This document shows positions 6,581 to 14,771 of a DNA stretch of 16,521 nt, piece by piece. Position 1 is the first letter of the stretch. Each line of letters opens with the position of its first letter. The position numbers and the translations under genes are program-made. Below the pieces are notes generated by a model. It was given only the letters and a program-made list of their open reading frames with translations. It was not told the DNA's origin and ran no database searches. Source of the stretch: JAFDVL01 sp043736395 (GTDB lineage Bacteria > Acidobacteriota > Blastocatellia > RBC074); the NCBI GenBank assembly GCA_043736395.1, contig JAYTCQ010000067.1, forward strand, positions 1-16,521, read 5' to 3'.

Positions 6581-7504
6581 TTAGCAAGAAAAATCCTTAG
6601 TTCGTTGAGTAAAATCCGCCATTAAATCACCAAGCTGCGCCACCACGATTTCATTAAATAAAATCGTGTAATGCGTGGCATCTTCAACCATGTGCGCCTC
6701 TAAATGTGGAATCAGTGTTTTGATTTCCTGTAAAACTGTATCAGGAAGAATACCTGGTTGCCCTTTCGCCATCCCGTATTCCGCACGGATCACCATCGTC
6801 GGACACTTCACAGATTTCAATCGTGCAGTGATTTCTTCGCGCCGTAGCATGTCCGCAAAATCGGTGCGAACTCCGGCTTCGCAGCCTTTGGGTTTCAAGT
6901 TCGGAACTTCACCTCCTAAATCATATTCCAGATATTTTTTGAGCGAATCATTCCAAGCTTCCGGTGGATAACTCGGCAGGCTGCGCCAGTAATTCAAATA
7001 TTCTTCGTGCGATGAATACGTTTGATTCAGGCGACCGATGACAGCGGGGCCGACGACAAGATTTAAAATTTGATCGGCGGTTAATCCTTCCGGCATCGGA
7101 GGAAAATAACCACCGTCGAGCATAATTAATCCTGCGACTAAATCCGGTTCCTGCGCCGCGAGAGCCGTAGCGATATACGCGCCCATTGAATGCCCGACTA
7201 CGACGTAGGATTCTGCGCCAAAAGCACGCAGCACCGCCGCTACATCGCGCGCATGCTGCGCCATTCCATAAGGCGCGTCTGGCTTGTCAGAATTTCCCCT
7301 CCCGCGCAAATCAATGGCGAGAACTGAGTGCCTCCCGGCAAATGAATTCGCCAGCCCAATGAAACTCATTGAAGAAGCCGTTAGTCCGTGAATGCATACA
7401 ATCGGGGTACCCCGCCCTGGCCAGTAATTGAATGCTATTTTAATGCCATCAATATCAACACTTCCAGGCGCCGGAACAGAAATTTGAAAATTATTTGCCC
7501 TCAT
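6581..7504 (-). CDS. Alpha/beta hydrolase
   Basis: A 307-residue protein with the complete alpha/beta-hydrolase fold. CIHGLTAS at 37-44 is the oxyanion strand-loop, DLRGRGNSDKP at 65-75 is typical of esterase and haloperoxidase-like members, and the nucleophile elbow GHSMGA at 104-109 gives Ser106. His278 in DATHYTIL is the catalytic His. The acid is probably Glu242 in RAEYG. There is no signal peptide, so it should be cytoplasmic. The substrate cannot be told from sequence. It is convergent with the lasso kinase gene and probably not part of that operon. It does not resemble the S9 prolyl-oligopeptidase-like isopeptidases of some lasso clusters. The start is the only ATG that keeps the whole fold, although no clear ribosome site precedes it. 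Confidence 0.85.
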   Translation of the reverse strand: MRANNFQISVPAPGSVDIDGIKIAFNYWPGRGTPIVCIHGLTASSMSFIGLANSFAGRHSVLAIDLRGRGNSDKPDAPYGMAQHARDVAAVLRAFGAESYVVVGHSMGAYIATALAAQEPDLVAGLIMLDGGYFPPMPEGLTADQILNLVVGPAVIGRLNQTYSSHEEYLNYWRSLPSYPPEAWNDSLKKYLEYDLGGEVPNLKPKGCEAGVRTDFADMLRREEITARLKSVKCPTMVIRAEYGMAKGQPGILPDTVLQEIKTLIPHLEAHMVEDATHYTILFNEIVVAQLGDLMADFTQRTKDFSC

Positions 7505-8189
7505 AGTTGTTAGATACTGACCATAGGATGCGAAAGCAATTTAGAAAATTACTTGGTGTCAATTCGTATATTATTATTTTTTGTACTCTTACGGTGAAGA
7601 TTTTTAGCTCGCTAAGATATAAGCAGTCGTTACTTATAATTTCAATGAAATTAATGATTACACCTCACCTTCACTTATTTCTTTTTTAAGGTGGCGACTT
7701 TATTCAATACAGAATTGATGAATGAAAAAGATACAGACTGTATACAAATAGTACAACTCTTTATTCTAATAAAATTAAGTAACAGATTTGTTGGCCTTTA
7801 TTTCATAACATCTGTTCACAAATATTAAAGATTAAACCATTTATTTTTCAATCAAATTAAAATTTTAGCACTCATTGCCCTTAAGTTTATGAATTAAGTA
7901 ATAGTTATTGGAATGAGAATTGCATTTGCAGAAATGTCTTAAAGCGAGATATGTATTTTTTAAGCAATACCAATTTTCCAGAATTGCTATTGCTTATAAT
8001 TCCCTTTTGCATAGTTCCTTCTTCAAGACTTTAACCTAAGCTTAAAGTACCGCTTGCAGCCAAAGGTTAATAAAAAAAATCATTGTAGCCGGTAAAACAA
8101 AAACAGAGCTTACTGGGCAGAATTTCTGTGTCTTTACATAGGATTAACCCAGATATAGCTATAAGTGCCCAAATTAAGGGAGGAGTTAT
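7505..8189. other. AT-rich intergenic region, no gene seen
   Basis: A 685-nt divergent spacer between the hydrolase and DUF4331 genes. Short open frames are present but have AT-rich random composition and no ribosome site. It must contain the promoters of both genes, but I see no convincing pair of boxes. A strong ribosome site, AAGGGAGGAG (8176-8185), precedes the DUF4331 start. Confidence 0.5.
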
Positions 8190-9635
8190 ATGAAGATTAG
8201 ATTGAAAAATGCGATTGTTCACCTCACCATCGCCTGTTTAGCGCTCACTGTAGCGTTACCATCGTTTGCCAGTAGCCATCGCGAGGCCCCATTAATTATC
8301 GCAGATCCACTAGCGGACAATACCGACGTCTATGCATTTCGCAGTACTGAATCCGGACGAGACGGATTCGTCACGTTAATCGCCAATTTTATTCCGTTTG
8401 AAGAACCATCAGGCGGCCCACATTTTTACAAATACGACGACACTGTGGTGTATGCAATCAAAGTTGATAATACCGGCGACGGTGTCGCAGACATTACCTA
8501 CGAGTTTCGTTTTACCAATCGCTATCCTAACCCGGACACAATTCTGGGAATGGCAACCGGGCCAATCACCAGCTTAACTGACCCTGATTACACTGAACCC
8601 CAAGTCTACAGCGTCACGCGTGTCACGAGCGCAGGCTCTACGCTTTTGGCAGATGGACTGGTGACGCCGCCATGTAACATTGGTTCGCGTACCACGCCAA
8701 ATTATGAAACAGCGCTGGCGCAACCAGCAATTTATCCACTCACCGGAGGTGGACGAGTCTTTGCCGGACAGCGCGACGAAGGCTTTTACATCAACATTGA
8801 AGGCGTTTTTGATACGCTTAATTTACCTGTGACTGAGGCCGGAGGAACAGATGGCCTGGCAGGATTTAATGTCAATACCCTGGCCCTTGAAGTCCCAGTC
8901 GAATCTTTGACGCGTGGCGGCACTATCCCGTCAACACCAACTGCTAATAACGCAGTTATCGGTGTTTGGTCCACCTCGTCCAGAGCTTCCATGCGGACGT
9001 TCAATTTTACCAATCAAAATCTGGTAGTCCCGACCCAACGACAGGTTTCTCGTCTGGGAAATCCTTTAGTTAATGAAGTAGTCATTCCCTTGGGAAGAAA
9101 AGATTCTTTCAATGCTTCAGAGCCGAAAGATGACGCGCAGTACGCGGCATTTGTCCTGAATCCACAACTTGCCACCTTGCTGAATGCAGTTTTTGGATTG
9201 CCAGTACCTCCTGCTCCGCGAAATGATTTAGTGGCAGTTTTTGCAACGGGTATTCCCGCTGGAGCAGTCCCAGGCGCGCCCACCTTTACGAATTTCCTTT
9301 CAGACGGAACACCACACGAAATGATGCGCTTAAATGTCGCGATTCCACCAACAGCGGCTGGTAGCCGTAGTCGCCTCGGATTACTTGGTGGTGACCTCGC
9401 CGGGTTCCCAAATGGTCGTCGAGTGGGCGATGACGTAGTTGATATTGAGTTGAGGGCTGTCGCTGGCGGCACGCCGTTTACCCCAACATTTAATGTTGCC
9501 CCAAATAATTCACTTGGTGACGGAGTGCCTCAAAATGACATCTCCTACCTTGATCGTTTTCCTTATTTAGGAATTCCACATACAGGCAACGATACCGGAA
9601 GAAGCAAACCGCATGAACATCACAAGCAAAATTGA
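8190..9635 (+). CDS. Secreted DUF4331 protein
   Basis: A 481-residue protein of the DUF4331 family. Residues 1-28 are a clear Sec signal peptide ending in ALPSFAS. It is followed by the family hallmark SHREAPLI (29-36) and DPLADNTDVYAF (39-50), and near the C-terminus by FPYLGIPH (457-464), so the protein is full length. The C-terminal tail (RSKPHEHHKQN) is His-rich and could bind metal. The molecular role of the family is unknown to me. It is commonly encoded beside TPR proteins and membrane proteins with an N-terminal HPLGNFT-type domain, as here. The start at 8190 is fixed by AAGGGAGGAG just upstream, the strongest ribosome site in the window, suggesting high expression. A hairpin follows the stop. 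Confidence 0.9.
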   Translation: MKIRLKNAIVHLTIACLALTVALPSFASSHREAPLIIADPLADNTDVYAFRSTESGRDGFVTLIANFIPFEEPSGGPHFYKYDDTVVYAIKVDNTGDGVADITYEFRFTNRYPNPDTILGMATGPITSLTDPDYTEPQVYSVTRVTSAGSTLLADGLVTPPCNIGSRTTPNYETALAQPAIYPLTGGGRVFAGQRDEGFYINIEGVFDTLNLPVTEAGGTDGLAGFNVNTLALEVPVESLTRGGTIPSTPTANNAVIGVWSTSSRASMRTFNFTNQNLVVPTQRQVSRLGNPLVNEVVIPLGRKDSFNASEPKDDAQYAAFVLNPQLATLLNAVFGLPVPPAPRNDLVAVFATGIPAGAVPGAPTFTNFLSDGTPHEMMRLNVAIPPTAAGSRSRLGLLGGDLAGFPNGRRVGDDVVDIELRAVAGGTPFTPTFNVAPNNSLGDGVPQNDISYLDRFPYLGIPHTGNDTGRSKPHEHHKQN

Positions 9636-9644
9636 TTAATCTTG

Positions 9645-9689
9645 CAGGTTGAGCCGCGAGAAAATTATATCTTCTCGCGGCTCAACCTG
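9645..9689. terminator. 18-bp perfect hairpin after DUF4331 gene
   Basis: CAGGTTGAGCCGCGAGAA (9645-9662) pairs perfectly with 9672-9689 around a 9-nt AT loop, 9 nt after the DUF4331 stop. The following AAGATTCTTCTC is only weakly T-rich. It may act as a terminator or as a 3' stabiliser that lowers expression of the PEP-CTERM gene downstream. Confidence 0.75.
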
Positions 9690-9737
9690 AAGATTCTTCT
9701 CACCATTCAATTTAAAAACCACGTAGGAGTTTAATTT

Positions 9738-10445
9738 ATGAAAAAAATATGGCACAGATTTTCTTTAAATCTGCTAAGTCTTACCGTTGTCATGTTAGTT
9801 GTTATGATTCAGGCGAAAGCTGATCCGATCACCTTTACAGCTAATACAACTGGAATATTTAATCAGGGGACATGCGTAACCTGTACAGTTGACAATAATA
9901 TTGTTCCAACCATCACTTCTTCTGGCGGAGGCGGACTCTCGGCGATTGGCTTTGTTGGCAATACGGGATTAAGCAACACGCCGCAATTTTCGGTTTCACT
10001 GGACAATGGTCAATCAGCGACTGTCACGCTGGGCAGTTTAGTCGGAGCTTCGAGCGTTCCGCTGGGTACCGGGCCAAGCTTTACCGGCTCGACTTTTTCC
10101 TTGAATGTTAATTTTACGGTGCCAGCGGGAACGACGCCCAGTCCGGGAACTTTGACCGCCACACTAACAGGTCAATTAACACAAAGTTCAACTGGCGTTC
10201 AATTTCAATTTAGTGGAACTCCGTTGACATTCATGCAAGGTGGACAAACTTTCACGCTAAATTTACAGCCCAGCACAGTGGTCGTTAATGCGTTAACACC
10301 AGTGCCGTTAACAGCTACTTTGTCTTTAGTTGGTGGCGGTGGTGGAACGGCGCCAGTGCCTGAGCCGACCACGCTCTTATTACTTGGCAGCGGTCTCGCA
10401 ACCATTAGTGGGATGCTGAAGAAACGCAAGAAACAGGACAGTTAA
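9738..10445 (+). CDS. PEP-CTERM sorted secreted protein
   Basis: A 235-residue exported protein. The N-terminus is a signal peptide (KKIWHR, then a hydrophobic run ending near AKA, residue 28). The C-terminus is a textbook PEP-CTERM sorting signal: VPEP at 207-210, a hydrophobic segment at about 212-227, and the basic tail KKRKK at 228-232. Such proteins are recognised by exosortase, which is not encoded in this window. Residues 30-205 are low in charge and rich in Gly, Thr and Ser, with beta-strand character, and contain one close Cys pair (46 and 49, CVTC). TAGGAG lies 8 nt upstream of the ATG. It is flanked by hairpins on both sides and so is probably its own transcription unit or a separately adjusted segment. 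A surface or matrix role is inference. Confidence 0.88.
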   Translation: MKKIWHRFSLNLLSLTVVMLVVMIQAKADPITFTANTTGIFNQGTCVTCTVDNNIVPTITSSGGGGLSAIGFVGNTGLSNTPQFSVSLDNGQSATVTLGSLVGASSVPLGTGPSFTGSTFSLNVNFTVPAGTTPSPGTLTATLTGQLTQSSTGVQFQFSGTPLTFMQGGQTFTLNLQPSTVVVNALTPVPLTATLSLVGGGGGTAPVPEPTTLLLLGSGLATISGMLKKRKKQDS

Positions 10446-10472
10446 AATCGTTCGGTTGAGTTGTTTTTTAAA

Positions 10473-10505
10473 AGGGGCGGGTATTCATACCCGCTCCTCA
10501 TTTTT
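10473..10505 (+). terminator. Rho-independent terminator after PEP-CTERM gene
   Basis: The stem 10473-10483 pairs with 10488-10498 (GGGGCGGGTA against TACCCGCTCC, one G-U pair) around a TTCA loop and is followed by CATTTTTG. An A-run precedes the stem, so it could also work on the other strand. It lies 27 nt after the PEP-CTERM stop and 15 nt before the TPR gene's start codon. Confidence 0.8.
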
Positions 10506-10520
10506 GCCCCGGAGAAAATC

Positions 10521-11861
10521 ATGCGTAAACCGTCAATACTTTTTAATAGTACGTTACTGATTGCTTTATTTGTTTTGCTTGGACTACTGTTTTTCGCATC
10601 TGATAAAAATAATTCGAAGACCTCAAATCCTCCCGAATCTGCTGATCGTTTTTCAGCGCTGGCCAGCTCCGCCACCTCTACCGATAAGCGAATTCAACTG
10701 GCGGAATCAACAATTAAAGCCAAGCCTCAACAAGCCTCCGGTTATAACCAACTTTGTTCAGCGTTAATTCAGAAGGCAAGAGAAACGGGCGATTTTAGTT
10801 GGAATTCGCGAGCGGAAGCGGCATTGAAACGTTCGCTCGAAGTGAATCCAAATATAGAGAAAGAAAATTATGATGCGCTGCGTTTGCAGGCTACCTTGCA
10901 TCTGACGTATCACCGTTTTGCAGAAGCATTGCAGACTGGCCAACAGATGCAAAAATTACGCTCTAACGATCATTACGCTTACGGCGTGCTGACCGATGCG
11001 TTTGTTGAATTGGGTCGTTATCAGGAAGCCGTCGAAGCCGCTGATAAAATGTCTGACCTGCATCCTGATTCAACATCCTATGCGCGTATTTCTTATCTGC
11101 GGGCATTGCACGGCTATCAGGATCAAGCCATCGAAGCGATGCGGCTGGCGGTAAGAGCTTCTAGTCCGGCTGATCGCGAAGGTCACGCCTGGTATCGGGT
11201 GCAACTTGGCAACGAATTCCTGAATGCGGGAAAGCTCAAAGAAGCTGGTCGCGAATTTGAAACGGCATTACAAATTTTCCCTGATTATTACGAAGGACTT
11301 GCCACCCAAGCGCGTCTGTTTGTCAGGCTCGGAGATGTAGAGCAAGCCATCGCATTGTATCGCCGCGCGCAAGAACGTGTGCCATCCCCTGACACCGTGA
11401 TTGCTCTGGGTGATCTATACGCGAAGCAAGGGCGGACTGAAGAAGCACAGCGGCAATATGCCTTACTCGAAGCGATTGAGCGTTCCGGCAGTAATACGTA
11501 TTCTCCTAAGCTGGCGCTGTATCTGGCTGATCATGATCTAAAACTTGACGAAGCCCTAAACATCGCGCAACGCGAACGCGCTGCCCGTTCTGATATTTAT
11601 ACCTGTGACCTGCTGGCTTGGTGTTTATTCAAGAAAGGCGATTTTGCTGCCGCGAAAACCGCGATTGATGAAGCCTTACGCTTAGGCACACGCGATGCCC
11701 GGATTTATTACCATGCCGGAATGATCGCGCAGGCACTTAAAGATCATCAGCAGGCTGCGAAATATCTGAATTTGGCACTAGCGACAAATCCGACATTTGA
11801 CGTTTTGCAATCTGAGATCGCCAAGCAGACACTGAAAACAATTAGCAATAAAACGATATGA
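10521..11861 (+). CDS. Membrane-anchored TPR protein
   Basis: A 446-residue protein. I start it at ATG 10521, preceded by GGAG (10511-10514). An in-frame TTG at 10461 would place the terminator hairpin inside the coding region. Residues 9-26 form one transmembrane segment or signal anchor (TLLIALFVLLGLLFF). The rest is made of helical TPR-like pairs: AYGVLTDAFVELGRYQEAVEAA, RVQLGNEFLNAGKLKEAGREF, ALGDLYAKQGRTEEAQRQY, LAWCLFKKGDFAAAKTAI and HAGMIAQALKDHQQAAKYL, with the usual small and aromatic positions. It is likely a periplasm-facing scaffold for protein contacts. Its last 4 nt overlap the next gene (ATGA), which implies coupled translation and a shared role. Which partner it binds is unknown. 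Confidence 0.85.
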   Translation: MRKPSILFNSTLLIALFVLLGLLFFASDKNNSKTSNPPESADRFSALASSATSTDKRIQLAESTIKAKPQQASGYNQLCSALIQKARETGDFSWNSRAEAALKRSLEVNPNIEKENYDALRLQATLHLTYHRFAEALQTGQQMQKLRSNDHYAYGVLTDAFVELGRYQEAVEAADKMSDLHPDSTSYARISYLRALHGYQDQAIEAMRLAVRASSPADREGHAWYRVQLGNEFLNAGKLKEAGREFETALQIFPDYYEGLATQARLFVRLGDVEQAIALYRRAQERVPSPDTVIALGDLYAKQGRTEEAQRQYALLEAIERSGSNTYSPKLALYLADHDLKLDEALNIAQRERAARSDIYTCDLLAWCLFKKGDFAAAKTAIDEALRLGTRDARIYYHAGMIAQALKDHQQAAKYLNLALATNPTFDVLQSEIAKQTLKTISNKTI

Positions 11862-12685
11862 GCCACGTTCCTTTCGTCATTCAGCGCAGGAAAAAAATAG
11901 CAATTTTTTTTCAGGCTATGATGTTAATCGTCGGCTGGCAGAATCTGGCGATTGGGCATCCGCTGGGCAATTTTACGATCAGTCATTTTACCCAACTTGA
12001 AATTGCGCCAGAGCAAATTCACATTCGCTATATTGTTGAGATGGCGGAGATTTCTACGTTTCAGGAATTTGAGGTGATTGACACGAATCACAACCGGACG
12101 CCGGACGAAGAAGAACTGGAAGCCTATGGTCAACGTATGTCGCAGCAATACGCGCAAGGCCTGGAGCTGATGATTGACGGAAAACGCCTGCCCGTAACGG
12201 TGAAACGACAACAAACATTGTGGCAATCAGGCACGGAAGGAATGCCAACGCTACGCGTTGAATGTGATCTGCTGGCATCCACTCTCACAGAAGGAATTCA
12301 TCGACTTCGCTTCGAAGATAAAAATCGCCGCGAACGCAGCGGCTGGTCTGAAATCGTTGTCATCCCAAAGTCTGGCATCTCAATTTTTGATAGCTTCGCA
12401 TTCGGCGATGGAATCTCTAACGAATTGAAAACTTTTCCGCCAGACCCGTTAGCCAGCCTGCTCAACGAACAATCAGCAGAATTTTCATTTGTTCGCGGAG
12501 CTGCTCCAGTCGGCTCATCAGTTTTAAAGACGCGCGATGGACATGAATTTATTGCCCAATCAAGCAATCCGTTCGCAAAATTAATAACCGCGCCAAATTA
12601 TATTTTTGAAATCGGATTGTTAGGATTGATGATGGCAGCGGTATTTTATAGCTATCGGCGCAGACAACATGGGCAGCAAAATTGA
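11858..12685 (+). CDS. NicO/HupE-like transporter N-terminal domain only (single-anchor membrane protein)
   Basis: A 275-residue protein. It has an N-terminal hydrophobic signal (IAIFFQAMMLIVGWQNLAIG), then HPLGNFTISHFTQLEI and IRYIVEMAEISTFQEFEVID. This matches the extracytoplasmic region that precedes a nickel/cobalt-type (NicO/HupE) transporter domain in longer proteins. WSEIVVIPKSGISIFDS resembles the end of that region. One transmembrane segment follows (residues about 248-265, FEIGLLGLMMAAVFYSY), then RRRQHGQQN and stop. The polytopic transporter domain with its usual HALSPGHGK-like motif is absent, and the next gene begins 7 nt later on the other strand. It may be a naturally shortened sensor or partner, or a gene that has lost its 3' part. 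Family assignment rests on remembered motifs; function is uncertain. It overlaps the TPR gene by 4 nt. Confidence 0.65.
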   Translation: MSHVPFVIQRRKKIAIFFQAMMLIVGWQNLAIGHPLGNFTISHFTQLEIAPEQIHIRYIVEMAEISTFQEFEVIDTNHNRTPDEEELEAYGQRMSQQYAQGLELMIDGKRLPVTVKRQQTLWQSGTEGMPTLRVECDLLASTLTEGIHRLRFEDKNRRERSGWSEIVVIPKSGISIFDSFAFGDGISNELKTFPPDPLASLLNEQSAEFSFVRGAAPVGSSVLKTRDGHEFIAQSSNPFAKLITAPNYIFEIGLLGLMMAAVFYSYRRRQHGQQN

Positions 12686-12692
12686 TTTGAAC

Positions 12693-14117
12693 TTATCTGC
12701 TTAATCGTTGAATCCCAAGCAAAGCCACCAGAGAAATTTGCAGTAATAATCGCGCCGCCGAAGTACTCAGCCAATAATCCAGCGTCAGCCAATTCGCCGT
12801 TGTCCCGATAAAAAGATAGATCAGAAAATAGCCGCTTAATGGAATCAACACGAGTAAGATAAGTGTCAATGCGGGGAGCAAATCTTGCAGCGAATCCATC
12901 TTTCGCTTCTCAAATATTTTGGGAAAAAACTTCACTCCGATGACGATAAAAAATATGATCCATAAAGCTCCCCAATGAATCGGATTCAGCAATTCCCAAA
13001 AGAAAAAATAACTAACTGCATGTAGACGCTCTGCGAAAGATTGCCAACTGGCGTGCGAAGTGAAATGAAAATCCTGACTAAAATACGGACTTAAAAAACG
13101 CATGCTCAGCTTCCAGATTGCATATAAAACTGAGGCGGGAAGCAAGGCCAAAAGCCAACGATAACTGATAGCAATTCTCAACCGTACCGCGAATAATACA
13201 AGCGGCAAGGTGAGCAGTAAGGTGGTTAATAAAATCACGCTGTCCTGTTTGACGAAGACCAACCCTACAGCAATTGCGCCTAATAATTTCAGCCTTCCGA
13301 GTTCCCCGCTCTCGGCGAATTCACTTAGCAATTTCGCAGCGGCCAGATAGAAAACTGCCAGCGGAAAATCTGCATGTCCGGTCGTCGCACTGCCTTCGCT
13401 AATCCACGTCAACGGAATAAAAAACATTACCCAGGCAAAATTAAATTCTTTCGCCCCTGAAAAATTATTTCGGACAGAGAGCAATATCAATACGGCGATT
13501 AAGTAAAAAATTACACAAAATAATTTCCCCGCATTTTGATTCGTTCCGCCAAGCCAACCGTAAGTCCACGCCTGATTGAGCGGCATCAGTGGCGGATAAT
13601 CTACGTGCGCCCACGCTAAAGCTTCGGATTGTAAAAAGCGTTTTGGGATGCCGCCCTGCTCATAAAATACTTTCGCTTTCATCTCCCAATTGACCAGCCC
13701 GTCCCAGCTCAAAGTCGTATTCATCCCCAACCATCCGACAAGGGAAAGCTGCGCCAGTAAGATGAAGACTTGCAGTATTTTCCAAGTTCTTGATTGCAGA
13801 AGCCCGCACGCAGTAAGGGCATCTTTTCGTCGAGTACAGGCACCCTTACTGCGTGCGGGCTTCTGCATTAAAACCCTGACGCCATAACTGCCTAATCCCA
13901 AACAAATTAAAGTCAAAATTGCCCGGCTGATCCCACGCGGTAAAAAGAAAGAAGTCAGTAATGAACCAAGCGCAATAAAAATTGTTCCGAGTAAAAAACT
14001 GAGTCCTGCGAGTTCATAAACACAGTATTCCTTAGCTTCTTTAGTGAGGAGAAAATATAGCCCGACGCCGGCAAACCATAGCAAAATTATTGCTGTGGCA
14101 AACAAAACGATTGCCAT
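12693..14117 (-). CDS. Polytopic membrane protein, GT-C glycosyltransferase-like, with in-frame repeat insertion
   Basis: A 474-residue protein with about ten or more hydrophobic segments. After the third segment comes a first large loop with LSWDGLVNWEMKAKVFYEQGG (137-156, split around Asp139) and DYPPLMPLNQAW. Acidic residues in this loop are typical of GT-C (PMT-like) enzymes, which transfer sugars from polyprenyl-phosphate donors. This is a fold-level guess; donor and acceptor are unknown. Residues 84-108 (MQKPARSKG to ALTACGLLQ) are encoded by the palindromic element at 13795-13867. They form a basic, Cys-containing insert that the family would not be expected to carry, and the frame is kept. 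The gene start overlaps the upstream small membrane protein gene by 31 nt, so the two are probably co-expressed. Its 3' end is convergent with the NicO-like gene, 7 nt apart. Confidence 0.7.
   Translation of the reverse strand: MAIVLFATAIILLWFAGVGLYFLLTKEAKEYCVYELAGLSFLLGTIFIALGSLLTSFFLPRGISRAILTLICLGLGSYGVRVLMQKPARSKGACTRRKDALTACGLLQSRTWKILQVFILLAQLSLVGWLGMNTTLSWDGLVNWEMKAKVFYEQGGIPKRFLQSEALAWAHVDYPPLMPLNQAWTYGWLGGTNQNAGKLFCVIFYLIAVLILLSVRNNFSGAKEFNFAWVMFFIPLTWISEGSATTGHADFPLAVFYLAAAKLLSEFAESGELGRLKLLGAIAVGLVFVKQDSVILLTTLLLTLPLVLFAVRLRIAISYRWLLALLPASVLYAIWKLSMRFLSPYFSQDFHFTSHASWQSFAERLHAVSYFFFWELLNPIHWGALWIIFFIVIGVKFFPKIFEKRKMDSLQDLLPALTLILLVLIPLSGYFLIYLFIGTTANWLTLDYWLSTSAARLLLQISLVALLGIQRLSR
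13795..13867. repeat. 73-bp palindromic element (copy 1) inside GT-C-like gene
   Basis: Arms 13795-13819 and 13843-13867 are perfect inverted complements (25 bp), around a 23-nt loop. The arm begins TGCAGAAGCCCGCACGCAGT. The same 27 nt (13795-13821) occur again at 16495-16521. It is a REP/BIME- or MITE-like dispersed palindrome. It lies within a coding region and is translated without breaking the frame. Confidence 0.92.
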
Positions 14118-14614
14118 CGTTCATCACCTCCAAGTCGGTGGATCACCAGTCCCGGCAAAACCTCAACGGGAGGAGACGCAATTTTAAGATTCGGATGATT
14201 GCCAAAAAACACTACCGCTGAAACCTTCGCCGGATCGTAAGGATGTTTCCATTCATTTGGAGCATTGCAAATCGGATTCACAACACGACGCGGAAACGCG
14301 AAGTACCCCACCATCCAACGCAAAATGTACGCGCTCGGATGCTGCAAATCTCCAACAAATAAAATGTCCTGATCCGGCGGCAGCTGTGTCAATTCACGTC
14401 GTAAAACTTCAGAAGGCGAACGCGTCGCGTCTGCGTTTTTTTCTACTAAATGCAGACGAAGCACATAATCTGTTGAGGAAGTAGCGTTAAATTCTTTAAT
14501 CCACGGAACTGATTTTAGATGTGGTACGAGCTGAATCCCAGCGTAAATTCCGCCCAGGCACAGCCCAAACTGACACAGCAAAGTCAGGTAATTTTTAGTC
14601 AGCCAATACTTCAT
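14087..14614 (-). CDS. Small membrane-anchored protein of unknown function
   Basis: I do not recognise this family. I start it at ATG 14614, giving 175 residues. An in-frame GTG at 14683 would add 23 residues encoded wholly or mostly by the palindrome arm (14625-14669), so it is unlikely to be the original start, though it could now be used. Residues 8-31 form one transmembrane segment (YLTLLCQFGLCLGGIYAGI). The rest is soluble, with QDILFVGDLQHPSAYILRW and VSAVVFFGNHPNL, and reads like an alternating strand-helix domain. The 3' end overlaps the GT-C-like gene by 31 nt, which suggests translational coupling and a shared pathway such as surface sugar transfer (inference). No clear ribosome site precedes ATG 14614, possibly because the palindrome displaced the native upstream DNA. 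Confidence 0.65.
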   Translation of the reverse strand: MKYWLTKNYLTLLCQFGLCLGGIYAGIQLVPHLKSVPWIKEFNATSSTDYVLRLHLVEKNADATRSPSEVLRRELTQLPPDQDILFVGDLQHPSAYILRWMVGYFAFPRRVVNPICNAPNEWKHPYDPAKVSAVVFFGNHPNLKIASPPVEVLPGLVIHRLGGDERWQSFCLPQQ

Positions 14615-14624
14615 ATTTATTAGT

Positions 14625-14753
14625 AACGCGACAGCGTATGGAGTGCTGCGGCTGGGCGTAGCTTTGGTAGAGGAGGCGTACACTGCTAATCTACAGCGAT
14701 GGAAAGCATACCAAAGCTACGCCCAGCCGCAGCACTCCATACGCTGTCGCGTT
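14625..14753. repeat. Large palindrome with 45-bp perfect arms
   Basis: Arms 14625-14669 and 14709-14753 are perfect inverted complements (45 bp), separated by a 39-nt spacer (14670-14708). The inner part of each arm contains GGCTGGGCGTAGCTTTGGTA or its complement. The sequence differs from the 73-bp element nearby. It lies between two minus-strand genes, abutting the 5' end of the small membrane protein gene. It is probably a MITE-like element or a very strong hairpin; no transposase is present. Confidence 0.93.
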
Positions 14754-14771
14754 TCGGCCACTTCATTATAC

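Noticed and set aside
6581..7504. Alpha/beta hydrolase as a lasso isopeptidase
   Set aside because: Known lasso isopeptidases are larger S9-type enzymes with a beta-propeller; this is a compact 307-aa hydrolase on the opposite strand.
7507..7689. 60-aa frame upstream of DUF4331
   Set aside because: AT-rich, no ribosome site, no recognisable motif; fits random sequence.
10461..10520. Upstream TTG start adding 20 residues to the TPR protein
   Set aside because: It would place the terminator hairpin inside the gene and precede the membrane anchor with a polar stretch; ATG 10521 has GGAG upstream.
13690..13887. 65-aa plus-strand frame across the 73-bp palindrome
   Set aside because: Antisense to the membrane protein gene and created by the repeat; no start signals.
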